From Anaeramoeba flamelloides (lineage: Eukaryota > Metamonada > Anaeramoebidae), in the NCBI GenBank assembly GCA_027625915.1, contig JANTQA010000057.1:8122001-8186000 (forward strand): DNA of 64,000 bases, given 5' to 3'. The notes beneath the pieces were generated by a model, which saw only the letters and a program-made list of their open reading frames with translations, searched no databases and was not told the DNA's origin. Both the position numbers and the translations under genes were made by a program. Of the stretch, positions 23,801 to 34,559 are shown piece after piece (the first letter of the stretch is position 1; each line of letters starts with the position of its first letter).

Positions 23801-25166
23801 ACAAAAAAGATTATGTAACTGCAGAAAATAGAAATAAAAATGAAACAGAAAAGACAAAAAATGAAATAGTTAGCAAAATCAAAATTAATTCCAAATTGAA
23901 ATGAAAGTGTAGTATTGTTATTCTTTCAACTGTTTTAACCTGTGTCCAAATTTTTGGAATGGGGTTTACTTATCTGAGAAAAGAAATGGTTGGGTTATGG
24001 ATTATACTACCAACTTATATTTTAGAATTCAATAATGCAAAATTTGAAATTCCTAAAATTTTGAAATTTAAGAGTTCTTCTGGATCTCAAGAGGTAAGGT
24101 GCATAATTCAACAACTCTTTTGACTCTTACGTACCTTATAGTGATTTTATTTTAAGATAGCTCTTAATCTATCTCAATAATTTGATGAATTTAGTTTTAG
24201 ATCATAAAATTTTTTCGTTTATTTTAATATTTAGTACACTTCTGCTTTGAGTGATTTTTACTCTTCAGTTACATTTTTTTATTTTTCAATTCGAAAATTT
24301 TTCAGAGAAAGACAATAAAAAACACAAAAAAATCATTCGTTTTCAATTGCAATGCAAATTGTTCAATTTGGAGGTGTTTGATCATTTTAAAGAATTTGTT
24401 GGAGATTTATAAAAAAGGTAATTGTAATCACCATTCAATTTATTTGACCAACAGTTAGTAGCTTTTAAAGTAAAAATTGAGAAATAAGAAGAAACCTTTT
24501 TAATAATTTGCAGTACAATTAAAGAGAATAAATTGAAGTAGACGTCTGGGAAATAATTTGTTAATATGAAAAGATTTAAATAGTATTCCTTTATTTGGTG
24601 TTTGTAGAAAGGTATTATTCATATCATTTACGACTTGCGTATGAGATCATGGTAAATGTAAAGTGAAAAAATCGAATTTTGGAAAAAGAAAATGTGTACA
24701 CAAGCATTTGGTTTGTTTGTGCTTTTTTTTTTTGAAGAATATTTTGGTTCAATGATTATTTCAAAAAAACAAAGAAAAAAAGTACTACAAAAAGAATGTA
24801 AAAAAAAAATTACGAGATTATAGGGTGAAACGATTGTATTCCAGTTGTTGAAATATGAAAAGCTTTAAATAAAGAAACAACACCATTTATAAAACCTGAA
24901 ATCACAATTAATCTTCCAAGACCAAAAGAGAATTCTGTTGAAGATCCTTGTTTTGAAGAATAATGAAAATAAGCAGAAGACACAAGCACAATTAAATGAA
25001 AAACCAAAAAACAAAGATCAAGCAAGATCTGGGAATCCTTATGAATACAGCCATAGACTAAGTTTTGTAAAGAAACAATAAGGAGAAGGTAAAACGATAG
25101 AACTATTGAACGTAACTGTTGATCATTTTGGGAATTTAAAGTAATGATTTTTGAAATTGTGTGCAT
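20842..25166 (-). CDS. SLC30A6: ZnT6-like (SLC30A6/Zrg17-type) cation diffusion facilitator, two exons
   Basis: Exon 1 is 24814-25166 (ATG at 25164-25166) and exon 2 is 20842-21466. Joining donor CTC|GTAATT to acceptor AATAG|AGCA keeps the frame and completes a 325-residue protein with no missing core segment. Exon 1 gives transmembrane helices 1-3 (YGCIHKDSQILLD, FSFGLGRLIVISGFING). Exon 2 gives helices 4-6 (PFLISTRLGVDIFLLF, LHGIFLVFFGDFLLVSASIL) and the cytosolic domain (LILLQTTPAP, GVVEYNTERFWSI, LTVEIEKRK). The LLQTTP and HFW/RFW-type motifs match ZnT6. ZnT6 is a non-transporting partner of ZnT5 (yeast Zrg17 with Msc2) that loads zinc in the early secretory pathway. Two of the HxxxD zinc-site pairs are degraded: helix 2 reads F..H and helix 5 reads V...D. 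The 3.35-kb intron is the only long one seen. If the splice is wrong, the halves would be a disrupted gene. Confidence 0.8.
21894..22475 (+). mobile_element. MITE family S, copy 1
   Basis: About 580 bp with inverted ends AGATATTTCCAAAAAAGTGG and TTTGCCCCAC...GGAAATAGCT, flanked by TA on both sides. Collinear with copy 2 (58828-59408), for example CACCAATTTTCACACATAAA and ATGGTGGTTAATGATTT. Copy 3 (43451-44014) is the same element reversed. TA flanks suggest a Tc1/mariner-type non-autonomous element. Confidence 0.75.
22750..22970. repeat. Dispersed repeat D, partial copy 3
   Basis: About 220 bp matching 12490-12720 closely: TCAGAAAAAA...GATAATAACCAATATAG, AATATTGTGTAATCATTTTATTTT and AATTTTGAAATTTGG. 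It ends where T-family copy 3 begins, so the T element or element N probably cut it. Confidence 0.65.
22973..23966. mobile_element. MITE family T, copy 3 (long form)
   Basis: Ends AACCGCATTCCAAAAATT (left, after TA) and GTCCAAATTTTTGGAATGGGGTT (right, before TA) match the other T copies, but it is about 994 bp instead of 530. The surplus contains an internal direct repeat: TGGTAAAGAGAGAATTTTGA...AAACTCAATTTAGTTTTCT at about 23080-23200 recurs at about 23420-23525. Confidence 0.6.
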
Positions 25167-28100
25167 TTCTTTTTTGAAGTTTGGTTCAAAGAACGATTAT
25201 TTCACAAAAACTAAAAATAAGGATTTGGAAATAATTATTCAATCAAAGTAATTAATGGATAAAAAAAAAAAATGAAAAGTAATCAATATTCTTTGGTTGA
25301 TATTATCATTGTTAAGGCAATTGAAACCTAAGGTAACATCCAATATGAACACAGAAACTGTCTCTTAGAAATTGGCTTCTTGTGATAAAATATTGGTTTA
25401 AAAGGTAGTAGGTATATTTTCTAATTGGTATTTTTGGTTTTTGTAAAGCAAAGGTTTTCAATGAGATAAAATCAAATTAGTATATCGTTTTTTATGAAAA
25501 CCTAATCGCCAATTAGATTAATATTGAATCAGAAATTCTTTATGAAAAAACAATATTAAATATTCTTAGGTCTTTAAGAAAATAATACTGTACAAAAAGA
25601 TAAAAAAATTGAAAAGTGTAATTAATTACTGAATAAATGAAACAATTTTATCATCATAAAATTCTCAAAGTTGAAGCAATTTTCAAAGTATTTTTTTTTA
25701 AAGTTTGTCTGGATTGGAGAGTTATTCATAAATAAAGAAATTTTGTTGTTACTTTTTCTTTTTATGTCTCAAGAAACTGATTTTTTTTTATTAAAAATTG
25801 ATATTTTGTAAATCAAAACAATTAGTTTTTGGAATTGAAAATAAAAAAAAAAAAGAAGTAAATCAAAATGTAAAAATATGAATTTATAACTCTAAAAAAT
25901 TAAAAAATCTCCTTTTTTTATTATTGAACCATTCTAACTTTCTATTTAAAGGTTTATTTGTTTTCATCTTTTCCCAAAACAATGCAACAAACATTATTGA
26001 AAACATATATAAAAAATACCAATCCATTGTTGATGACATTTTTAAACTCTGAAGTGGTGTTCATTGTTATTACTCTTAAAAATTGTTTTCAAGTTGATAA
26101 TACATACCCTCCCTTGAATAATAATATGAATACCAATTAATCTTAATTTTTATCATCATAAGTAACCACTAGTATAATTTTGATCATTTAAGTAAATTCT
26201 ATTTATTTTTTTTACTAATAAAATAAATGTAAAACAAATATATTTATTTAAAATTTGAAATAAAAAAAAAAAATCCTTTCATGGGTTCTAAAGTTACAAG
26301 TTGTTTTCAAACTGGAGTCATAAATTTTGAGGTGATAAATACAAAAAAAGAACTTAAAAATTTTATATTTGTTCTGAGAAATTAATATGAACAATTTTTT
26401 CTCATACTTCTGACTTAACATTTAGCAAATTTTTCGAAAAGAAAGAAAAATTCTTCAGTAAATTTTTTGCAGTTTGTAAATTTTGAACCAATTTTAAATC
26501 AAACAAAAAAAAATGGTAATAAATCTTTGATATTTATTAACAATTTTAATACTCTCTAATTTTAACTGAAAATAATCAAAAAAACACAAAAGTATTAATA
26601 TTTAACTTCAATTCTTAAATAAAGTACATATGATTATATATATTTTTTTTTGAGATTCTTGTTTGAGTTGAAAAAAAAAAAAAATAAAGATTTTAAATGA
26701 TTATGGCCAATTTTTTGAAGTGTTATAGGTTTTTTATGATGTACTTTGATTATTTTGTGGTTTATATACGATCTGTTAATATATGCTAAAAAGACATCAT
26801 ACTTCTAAAATCATAAACTTCATTTCATTATCATTTGCACATTAACATTCAAATTTTTAAAATAAATATTTTTATAAATTGAAGTTATCGATTATAATAA
26901 AAAAATTACTATTCGAATATACAGTTCTATATACTAGAAATATTTCTTTTTTGTCTAAAAATAAAATAAAAATGTAAAAAAAAATTGTATTATTTATGAT
27001 GAAATTTGGTTTATTTCATAACATGCTAAATGAAGTGTTTTTATGAAAAATTATTGAAAAATGTCAATAATTAAGTTAATTTTAATTTAAATATGATTAT
27101 AGGTTGTTACTATTGTTTTTTTTTTTTATCATTATTGATCTCGTCTTTGTTATTGAAATTGAGAAACCTACTTTTGAAAAATTTTTAAAAAATTAAAAAT
27201 ATAACCAAACCTTAAATTAAAATCTAAACTGTTACAATTAATTCATTGTTTTTTAAGATACCTCTATCAATATAATACACTTCCAGTGCCAAATTTAAAA
27301 GTAGGAAACCAATTTATTAAAAACTCCTTTTCAAGAAACAATGAAAGGATAATAGCAAGTTTAGAATTTAATAAATGGGAATCAAAATAGTAAAAGTAAA
27401 CCAGACATAAGATGATCCGTTTTCCTATTTCCTTAATGGTGATTCATAAAGCTCTATAATTATTGTGAAATTCCAAAAAAATAAAAACAAAGCCAAAGTT
27501 CAATTTCATTCTTTAAAATCTTTAGTAATATTTTCAACACATTTCTTATCACAAAACATTCAGTATTTTAACTTTTTTACAATTTTTTTTTTTCTATTTC
27601 AACTAAGAGAATCACTTTCTTCTGCCAGATCCAAAGAGTCTCATTAAAAAATGAAAAATTGAAAAGGAATATTACTATGTTGTAAATAACCCGTGTTGAC
27701 AACCTTTAACCCATTACAACAATTTAACTTGTGTTTTTTTTCATACTTGTTGATTGGAAGTTAAGAAAGCACATATATATATTCTTCGTTCAGATTTAAA
27801 TTGATTTTCAAAGTTTGTTCTTTGATTAAAGTAAACAGTTCAATAATATTACTGTTGTGGAAAAAAAGTGAAACATGGAAAAAAAGTTCCACAAGGTTTT
27901 TAATTGAAAACATTACTGAAAATGAAAAGTAAAATCAATAAAAAGAAGAAACCAATTAACTTCAAATAATAACCCATTATATTATTTTCAATCAACCCAA
28001 CAAATACAATTTAAATCTACTTGATTTATCGAAATAGTGGGTGTGGTTTTGGAGATTCTCAAAAATAGTCAAATTTTTTCAACAAATTTTTAATAATTGA

Positions 28101-28773
28101 TCAATCAAAGAAAAACTCAAACTAAAAGATAGTATTAAAAAAACTGTTATTGTGGCGAATACTTCATTTTGTCTTTATTTATTTATTTATTCTTTTTTTC
28201 ATTGATCTTACTTTGAATTTTCAGTAATTTTCCCAATTAAAAACCGTATTTCACTTTTTTTCCATGTTTCACTTTTTTTCCACAACGGTTAAATGCTTTT
28301 GTTTCAAAAATTTCATTATATTTACTAATTTCTTCGAGATAAAAATGATTTTTTTTTTATCAAAATTCAAAAAATAATCTTTTCACTCATTTTTTTTGTC
28401 AAAAAATTCTATTTTAATCTTTCAATATTTTCACAATTATTTTTTAAAATTGATTTAAAGTACCCTATTTCTTATTTGTATGTTGCTATAACCCCATTTA
28501 TTTATTTCTTTTATTTCTACAGTCAGCCTATCATTTTTTAAAAGAGTCAAATTTTAGTAGAGGGTTAAAGTAAAAAACATTGGTTATTTACACCACTGTA
28601 AAACATAAAATAGTTTATTGGGTTGATCAGAAACTCAGAAAAGTAAAATTTATGGACAAAGTTTTATTGTGTGAGTAGAGGAGAGAGATTAATATTAAAT
28701 ATAAATTTTTTGAATTGTTCACATTTTCGTCCATTTTTGTTTTTTTTTTTACTTTTGGATAATTTTTAGTTAA
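25167..28773. other. Intergenic, mostly featureless
   Basis: Upstream of the ZnT6-like gene and of the divergent coiled-coil gene. Apart from H-family MITE copy 1 (27852-28288) and a Q-family end fragment (about 28540-28612), only AT-rich sequence is visible. Short frames at 25958-26140 and 27465-27647 have no recognisable content. Confidence 0.6.
27852..28288. mobile_element. MITE family H, copy 1 (TWA duplication)
   Basis: 437 bp with long inverted ends: CTGTTGTGGAAAAAAAGTG plus AAACATGG at the left, CCATGTTTCACTTTTTTTCC plus ACAACGG at the right, then TTTTTAATTG/CCCAATTAAAAA further in. Flanked by TTA on both sides (27849-27851 and 28289-28291). A 3-bp TWA duplication is typical of PIF/Harbinger elements. 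No transposase; non-autonomous. Confidence 0.75.
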
Positions 28774-30282
28774 ATGCATAAAAGTGATTCCGAAACAACT
28801 TCAGACTCATATTATAGTGACAAAGTGGTCTCTACTCAAAAAAATAGTGAATCTTCTGAAGGATCTTCATCTGGTGAATACTCATCTGGAGAAACAAGTA
28901 CAAGTAATTCATCAGGCTCAAATTCACAAGTATCTTCCTATGAAGATAATAGTGAAAGTGAAAGTGAAAGTGAATATGAATATGAAAGTGAAAGTGAAAG
29001 CGAAAGTGAATATGAAAATGGTGAAGACAGTTTCGAGCAAGATGTTGATGAAAAAAAACTAAAAGAAGAACATGAAAAAAATCAAGAAGAAAAAGATCAA
29101 ACAGTAAAACCAGACAATGAATTCAGCAATGAAGAACATGAAAATGATGAAAACAAAAAAGAAGAACAAAAACAATCCAGTGAATTAGGAGATGAAGAAG
29201 ATGAAAATGAAAATAATGAAAAGAAAAAAGAAAAACAAGAAAAAGAACTTGAAACAAATCCTGAAAAAGATGAAGAAGAAAAAGAAAAAGAAGAGGAAAA
29301 AAAAAAAGTTGAAAAAGAAATTGAACAAAAAAAAAAAGAAGAGTATGAAAAATACTTAACCAAATCTCAACGCAAGTATTCTTATAGGATTTGGGAACAT
29401 AAGATGAAAAACAATGATTTAAATAGAATTAAACAGATAACAAAAGAAATGGACAGATGGTTAAAAAGCCATACGAAATTCGAAAAGGAAATCCAAATTT
29501 TAAACGAAAACAACCGTAAACTGAAAGAAGAGAATAGGATCTTAGATGGTGTAATTCACTCTCTCAAAAATCTAAAAAAAAAAACAAAAAAGGAATTTTC
29601 CACACAAGTCGCTAAAAATGAATTGTATTACAAAAAACAACTCCAAAGATCAAAACACAACAATTTACAATTACGTATCCTCAATGACAAAGCAAAGAAT
29701 AGCGAATTTGCAAAATATTATCTGCCTCCAAATAAGGTTTTAAAAAATTTTAAATACCAGATCAAAGACAACTTTAGCTATTTTGTTGATGAAAATACTC
29801 AAGAGAACAATCTATTAAATAACATTTATACGATCTCAAGGCTATGTTTTTTCCAGATCAAAGAATTCCTTCTTCAATATGAAAACCAATTATTTAAAAT
29901 ATTAAAAATTAAACAAATTCAGACTTCGCAATTTATTAATGTATTTTTGGATAAAATTAAAAATAAATGTCATCAACTAATCTTAGATCCCAAGACAAAA
30001 AACAATTTTTTTACTCAAACTAGAAAGAGTTTTACTTCAATTACGATGCTCAAATCTGATCTATATGAAAAAATTAAAGATTTTTTTTACACCATATGCC
30101 AATGCTATTTAGATTTGTTAATATGCGATCCCCATTTACGATTGTTGGAAAAAATGGGTGAAAACAAAGATCCAAAGTACACTCACCCATTAAACGATAA
30201 ATTAGATGGCGAATGGATATATTGTTTTCCAGGTTTGCAGGGGAAACAGATTTCTCTCACAAATTATGTTTTTGTACTTTAA
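28774..30282 (+). CDS. Acidic coiled-coil protein, family shared with 46401-47759
   Basis: 502 residues, no intron. Residues 1-90 are Ser/Glu-rich (SESESEYEYES-type repeats), 90-180 Glu/Lys-rich, and about 185-310 predicted coiled coil (KSHTKFEKEIQILNENNRKL and following heptads). A folded C-terminal part follows (about 315-502) with KNFKYQIKDNFSYFVDE, IYTISRLCFFQIKEFLL, IKDFFYTICQCYLDLL and a C-terminal strand pair, GEWIYCFPGLQGKQISLTNY. The protein at 46401-47759 (minus) has the same order: charged leader, coiled coil, all-helical block with IKNIIFNCIHFWW, and an ending with FPQIVFDGKSITKIGVI. No named family is recognised. The layout suggests a scaffold or oligomerising protein. The start is the first ATG after an AT-rich upstream stretch. 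Confidence 0.72.
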   Translation: MHKSDSETTSDSYYSDKVVSTQKNSESSEGSSSGEYSSGETSTSNSSGSNSQVSSYEDNSESESESEYEYESESESESEYENGEDSFEQDVDEKKLKEEHEKNQEEKDQTVKPDNEFSNEEHENDENKKEEQKQSSELGDEEDENENNEKKKEKQEKELETNPEKDEEEKEKEEEKKKVEKEIEQKKKEEYEKYLTKSQRKYSYRIWEHKMKNNDLNRIKQITKEMDRWLKSHTKFEKEIQILNENNRKLKEENRILDGVIHSLKNLKKKTKKEFSTQVAKNELYYKKQLQRSKHNNLQLRILNDKAKNSEFAKYYLPPNKVLKNFKYQIKDNFSYFVDENTQENNLLNNIYTISRLCFFQIKEFLLQYENQLFKILKIKQIQTSQFINVFLDKIKNKCHQLILDPKTKNNFFTQTRKSFTSITMLKSDLYEKIKDFFYTICQCYLDLLICDPHLRLLEKMGENKDPKYTHPLNDKLDGEWIYCFPGLQGKQISLTNYVFVL

Positions 30283-32031
30283 TTATTTTTTGTTTATTTT
30301 ATATTGAATTTTTAAAAATTCAATAAAAGTAAAATTTGAATATAAAAGCAAAATAAATAATATAACCGCAGCATAACACAAATTTGATTTTTATGAACAC
30401 TTTACACACACACATACACACACAAATATTTTTGTTCAAACTTTAGAAATGTTATTATTTATTGTTCCAATCCTAACTTTATATCTCTCAAATATAAATT
30501 AAAATCAATTGATGAAGGAAATAAATTATATTTAATCAACTTTTTTTTGTTAATTAAATCACAGGAAACCTTAAAGTAAAAAATAAAACTTAATTTCACT
30601 CAAAATTATTTTGGAAAAGAGAAAATCAAATTAACTTAATAATAAAAATTGTTTTTCTTTTTTTTTATTTCTTTGATTTTATTTACTAAACTAAATTCCA
30701 AAAATTTGGACACAGTTTTAAGCAGTTGAAAGAATAACTATACTCCACTTTCCATTCAATTTGGGAATAATTTTGAATTTACAAACTATTTTATTTTTTG
30801 TCTTTTTTGTTTTTTTTTCATTTCTTTTTTTCCAGTTAACATAATCTTTTTCGTTAGATCTGGAAATTTTTTTCGAACGTTGATCGAAAGTTAGTGTTGA
30901 ACTTGTTAAATTGGAAAAATTACATACATTTGGTCAATGGTATCTTATCATTTGATCGATCAACAATTTTTGGTGAAATTTCAACAAATTTACCAATACA
31001 TTTTTTGTTGCCCCTCGTTTCATTATTTTGGACACAGTAATTTATTTTTTTTCGTTTTATATAGTTATCTTTTATTTGGATGGAAATGATTACTTATAAA
31101 AACATTAATACTCGGGTAACTTAAATGTGATTTTATCTTACGTTTGGAAAAATATAATAAATTGAGTTTTATTTTATTAATTTTCGATTTTGGTTGTGCC
31201 AAATTTTTGGAAGGGGTTTATTATGAAAAAAAATGACGGAAAAGAAAATTTTAATCAACAATATTTGTGAAAATAAAACTGTACAAGGTTTTTAATTGAT
31301 AATATTAGAAAAATTGTTGTATAATTTCAGATATTTAAAATCAATTCCTGTTTTTTAGGTAAAAAATTTTTAAAATTATAACTCACCTATTTATTAAAAT
31401 GATGATTAATTAAATGACAAACTTGTTTAAAACCCCATTCGATCAATCAATCAACAAGAATAAAAATTTTCATTTTCCAAACTCTAGTAAACCTCTATAA
31501 AAACTCTATTTTTTTCAAAAAAAGTTGATCTACTTATACCATCAAACAATTACTTGAGTATTCGAGAAATACCCTACTTTAATGGACTTTAGGTAGGTTT
31601 ATTACTTGGTTCATAAAAAAATTGGTTATTTATAAAAAGGATCTGATTAAAAATAAAAGAAATTACACAACCATTTTCCTTATGCTCACAATTCAAAATC
31701 TTGTCCGGGATAATTTTCATGTTAGGTATTATTTTTCCCTACTATATTTCTATTTTTGGGATTCGTTGGAAAACTTTGAAAATAATTAAAAGTAAAAAAA
31801 TTAAACTTTTGTATTTTATCTTTTTTTAAAACAAAACTTATGGTCATGAAAAATATTTTTTTTGAACCACATTGAATTTTTCAAAAAGTTATTTATTTGG
31901 TAAAGATGAGTATCAATGAATCGTAAATAGTAAATAGTAAATGGACAATAAACAATGTTCAGTGTTCAATATTCAATAATAAATAATCAGAAATTAAACA
32001 ATAAAAAAAATATTTTTTTGAGAGAGCATTT
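30283..32031. other. Intergenic between convergent genes
   Basis: 3' flanks of the coiled-coil gene and of the glucokinase gene. It contains a CA-rich microsatellite (30400-30424), T-family MITE copy 2 (30689-31218) and a remnant of an H-family left end (about 31225-31320). The rest is AT-rich without structure. Confidence 0.6.
30689..31218. mobile_element. MITE family T, copy 2
   Basis: 530 bp between TA dinucleotides (30687-30688 and 31219-31220). Ends AATTCCAAAAATTTGGACAC and TGCCAAATTTTTGGAAGGGG are inverted. It is in reverse orientation to copy 1: TTGATCGATCAACAATTTTT and TTGGTCAATGGTATC blocks occur in opposite order. Non-autonomous, Tc1/mariner-like by its ends. Confidence 0.65.
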
Positions 32032-33810
32032 TTAAAGTTCTTGTTTAATGTTAGTCTTTTTTTCTTCTTGTTTTTCTTCCTGTTTTGGGATGTTAAATTC
32101 ACTGTTTGCGAATCCTGTGATACTAATTGCGTCACCAAGACCAACTGTTTTCACTGGCTTATTGCAGACTGCTACTTGCACCCAGAAAAGATCCAGGTCG
32201 TCTAATTCCAATTGCTTAACAAACTTTGTCTCAAAGCTGGGCTCAATTTCTTTGAACGCGTCGGTGTTGATTGGCTCTGCAAGTAATTTATAGTTCTTTT
32301 TGACGAACTGTGGGTTCTTATCCAATTGCTCACGATCCAACCCACAGGCTTGCATTGAGGCTCTGAGGGAACCCGCTGCAACAGTTTGGAAGGCGTCTTC
32401 CCAGAGGCTGTCCTTTTTTTGAATGATCATGTGCCATCCGAGGCAATGGAAGTGCACACGCGAGAGTCTTTTGCCAGAGTGGAAGGCAAAGATTTCCTTT
32501 GCCAATCTGGCGATCTCAGTGGGGTCGGAGATTGAAGCGGCGATCTTGTCAATTCGTTCTTGATCCCAGCCTAAGGCGATAGCAATAGAAGAGGCCTCTT
32601 GTTCGTTTAGCCCCAAAGAGTCTACATTGGGAACGATTTGCTTGAAAATTTCATCCATATATTCTTGGTAGCCAATGGATGCCGTTTCAAGATGGATAGG
32701 GATGTCTTTTGTGGTTTTGATCAAATACTTTGAGAGCTTTTTGAGCCCTAAGTTCCTTTCTTTGGCTGGAAGACCGTCACCTAAATGTAAACCCGTGATG
32801 ACCATGTCTGTTGGTTTGAATTTTGGAATTGTCTTGTAAAAGGCCTTCATTGTTTCCATTCGCGCATTTGTGTAGTCGTTGGAAATAATAAATCTATTTG
32901 CACGAGGCGATTTGTATTTGGAAAATTCTGAATCTTTTTCATATTCGAGGATTAAATGGATTTCATCTTTAATTTCTTTTGTTTTTTTGCATTTCGATTT
33001 TTTTTTTTCTTTTTTATTTTTTTTTTTTAATTTTTTTTTTTCTTGTTTTTTTTTCTTTTTTTCCTTCTTGGACTCTTTTTTCTTTTTTTCCTTCTTAGAT
33101 GCTTTTTTCTTGTTTTTTTTCTTGCTCTTTTCTTTTTCTTCTTGTTCTTCTTCTTCTTTGTTTTCTTCTTCTTTGTTTTCTTCTTCTTTTAATTCCTCTT
33201 CTTTTTCCTCTTCTTTTTCTTCTTCTTTTTCTTCTTCTTCAAGTATACAGTCCTTTTCTTTTTTTTTGCCAAGATCGTCTGCAATAATAACTCTATCATC
33301 AATCAAGTCTTTGAATATCTTACCAGGGTGTCCTCCCAAAAGAACGGAACTTCCAAATTTGACAGCATTATTCGCCATTAAAGCAGCATTGCCGCCAACA
33401 AATAATGTTGTTTTGTCATAGTTTACAGCTATTTCCGCGATTTCTTCCCACAGCTCAGAATTCGTTACAAACCTTTCGCCTGCTGCGCCCTTCTGATAAT
33501 AAAATAAGAAAGTGCTGATTAGTTGCTCTAAGGTCTCAATTTCTACATGATCCTTTGGTTCAAATGAGTCAATTGATAGCTCATGTTTTGAAAGCAATTC
33601 TGTCAAAATCGAGATGGCTGGGCTGATTGCATCTACATTTGCATTAAAACCAATTGCAAACTTCTTTTCGGAAATTGGCCTTTGTAATGGTTGTGATGTA
33701 ACAGTAAGCAAGTCTTGGACTAAATCAGAGACACTGATTTGATTTTGTGAAATTGATGTTGCGATTAATAGTGCAAGAATAACACAAAAAGAGAAATTTG
33801 AGAATTTCAT
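32032..33810 (-). CDS. ADPGK: ADP-dependent glucokinase with signal peptide and charged insert
   Basis: 592 residues, intronless. It phosphorylates glucose using ADP as donor (ADP + glucose to AMP + glucose 6-phosphate); animal ADPGK sits at the ER. Residues 1-21 form a signal peptide or anchor (MKFSNFSFCVILALLIATSI). Family marks in order: FAIGFNANVDA (51-61, substrate site), GAAGERF (109-115), FVGGNAALMANNA (137-149), ITGLHLGDGLP, IPIHLETAS, VDSLGLNEQE, HFHCLGWHM, and the catalytic GLGDAIS (557-563, Asp560). Residues about 181-280 are an insertion not seen in animal or archaeal enzymes: first Glu-rich (190-228), then Lys-rich (229-276). It sits in a surface position between substrate-domain segments and leaves all active-site blocks intact. 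The C-terminal tail KQEEKQEEKK is also charged. The nearest neighbour is a convergent coiled-coil gene. Confidence 0.95.
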   Translation of the reverse strand: MKFSNFSFCVILALLIATSISQNQISVSDLVQDLLTVTSQPLQRPISEKKFAIGFNANVDAISPAISILTELLSKHELSIDSFEPKDHVEIETLEQLISTFLFYYQKGAAGERFVTNSELWEEIAEIAVNYDKTTLFVGGNAALMANNAVKFGSSVLLGGHPGKIFKDLIDDRVIIADDLGKKKEKDCILEEEEKEEEKEEEKEEELKEEENKEEENKEEEEQEEKEKSKKKNKKKASKKEKKKKESKKEKKKKKQEKKKLKKKNKKEKKKSKCKKTKEIKDEIHLILEYEKDSEFSKYKSPRANRFIISNDYTNARMETMKAFYKTIPKFKPTDMVITGLHLGDGLPAKERNLGLKKLSKYLIKTTKDIPIHLETASIGYQEYMDEIFKQIVPNVDSLGLNEQEASSIAIALGWDQERIDKIAASISDPTEIARLAKEIFAFHSGKRLSRVHFHCLGWHMIIQKKDSLWEDAFQTVAAGSLRASMQACGLDREQLDKNPQFVKKNYKLLAEPINTDAFKEIEPSFETKFVKQLELDDLDLFWVQVAVCNKPVKTVGLGDAISITGFANSEFNIPKQEEKQEEKKTNIKQEL

Positions 33811-34559
33811 TTTTAAATTATCTTTTCAAATTTAAAAAGGTATTTGGAAAAAAATGATTTATTTTATGCTATTTAAAGATTTATTGAAGATTTATTTTTG
33901 ATAAAAGAGGGTTTGTAAAATGGGTCTCTATTAATTTAATAAGATTCTGATTTTATAAATGGTTTGGTGTTTTAAAAAATTATCAAATTTGAAGTGACCT
34001 TTATTATAAAAAAATGGTTATAAATTTAAAAACTAATTCGAAAATAATTTAACACATCTTGAAAATTGAAAAACAAAGTGAGTGTCTGATTACTACGAAA
34101 ACCAAACTTACTTTTAGTGCCTTTTTTCTCAAATGAATTATTGTATTTAAAAGTTTTGATCTTTTTTTCTCCATTATTGAAAAAGTTCAAAAATTCAACA
34201 TATTTCTGAATTATTCAAAAAAAATTATTTTCTTTTAAACAAGATTGAAATCTTATTAACTGGAAAGGAAATGTACAAAAATACACTTTAAAAATAAAAT
34301 CACCAAGTTTTAAAAGACCAAATTATAAAAAATCTACTTAAATTTCAAAAAAAAGTATAATAATTATTCAAAACTAGAACTAAAATAGAAATACTTTATA
34401 GGTTGCAGTTTAAAACAATTTTTTTATATATCTTAAAACAAGAAATTGGAGAAAAAAAACACTCACACATTAAATTAAATTTTCACCAAAAATACTTTGT
34501 TAAAACCTGGAAAATACAAGTAAAACATAAATATATGTTTTTGCTTTTCGAAATAAGAA

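Larger units (their letters stand above)
22520..24168. mobile_element. Inverted-repeat element N with about 185-bp arms, nested contents
   Basis: Arms at about 22520-22712 and 23985-24168 are inverted copies: the left arm reads GGGCTATCTAAAAATAAAG...GGATCCATAAGAACTCTTAA and the right arm is its reverse complement with scattered changes. Between them lie a partial D repeat (22750-22970) and T-family copy 3. Long arms around unrelated filler look like a foldback-type or large-TIR DNA transposon that later took insertions, or two opposed copies of one short element. Confidence 0.6.
21467..24813 (-). other. Large intron of the ZnT6-like gene carrying nested elements
   Basis: Inferred GT-AG intron of 3347 bp. 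It holds S-family MITE copy 1 (21894-22475) and an inverted-repeat element N (22520-24168) that itself contains a partial D repeat (22750-22970) and T-family copy 3 (22973-23966). Without these the intron would be roughly 1.1 kb. No coding exon was recognised between 24168 and 24813. Confidence 0.6.

Noticed and set aside
32879-33421. Phe/Ser-rich 180-residue frame opposite the glucokinase gene
   Set aside because: Antisense of the Glu/Lys insert; no domain and low complexity throughout.
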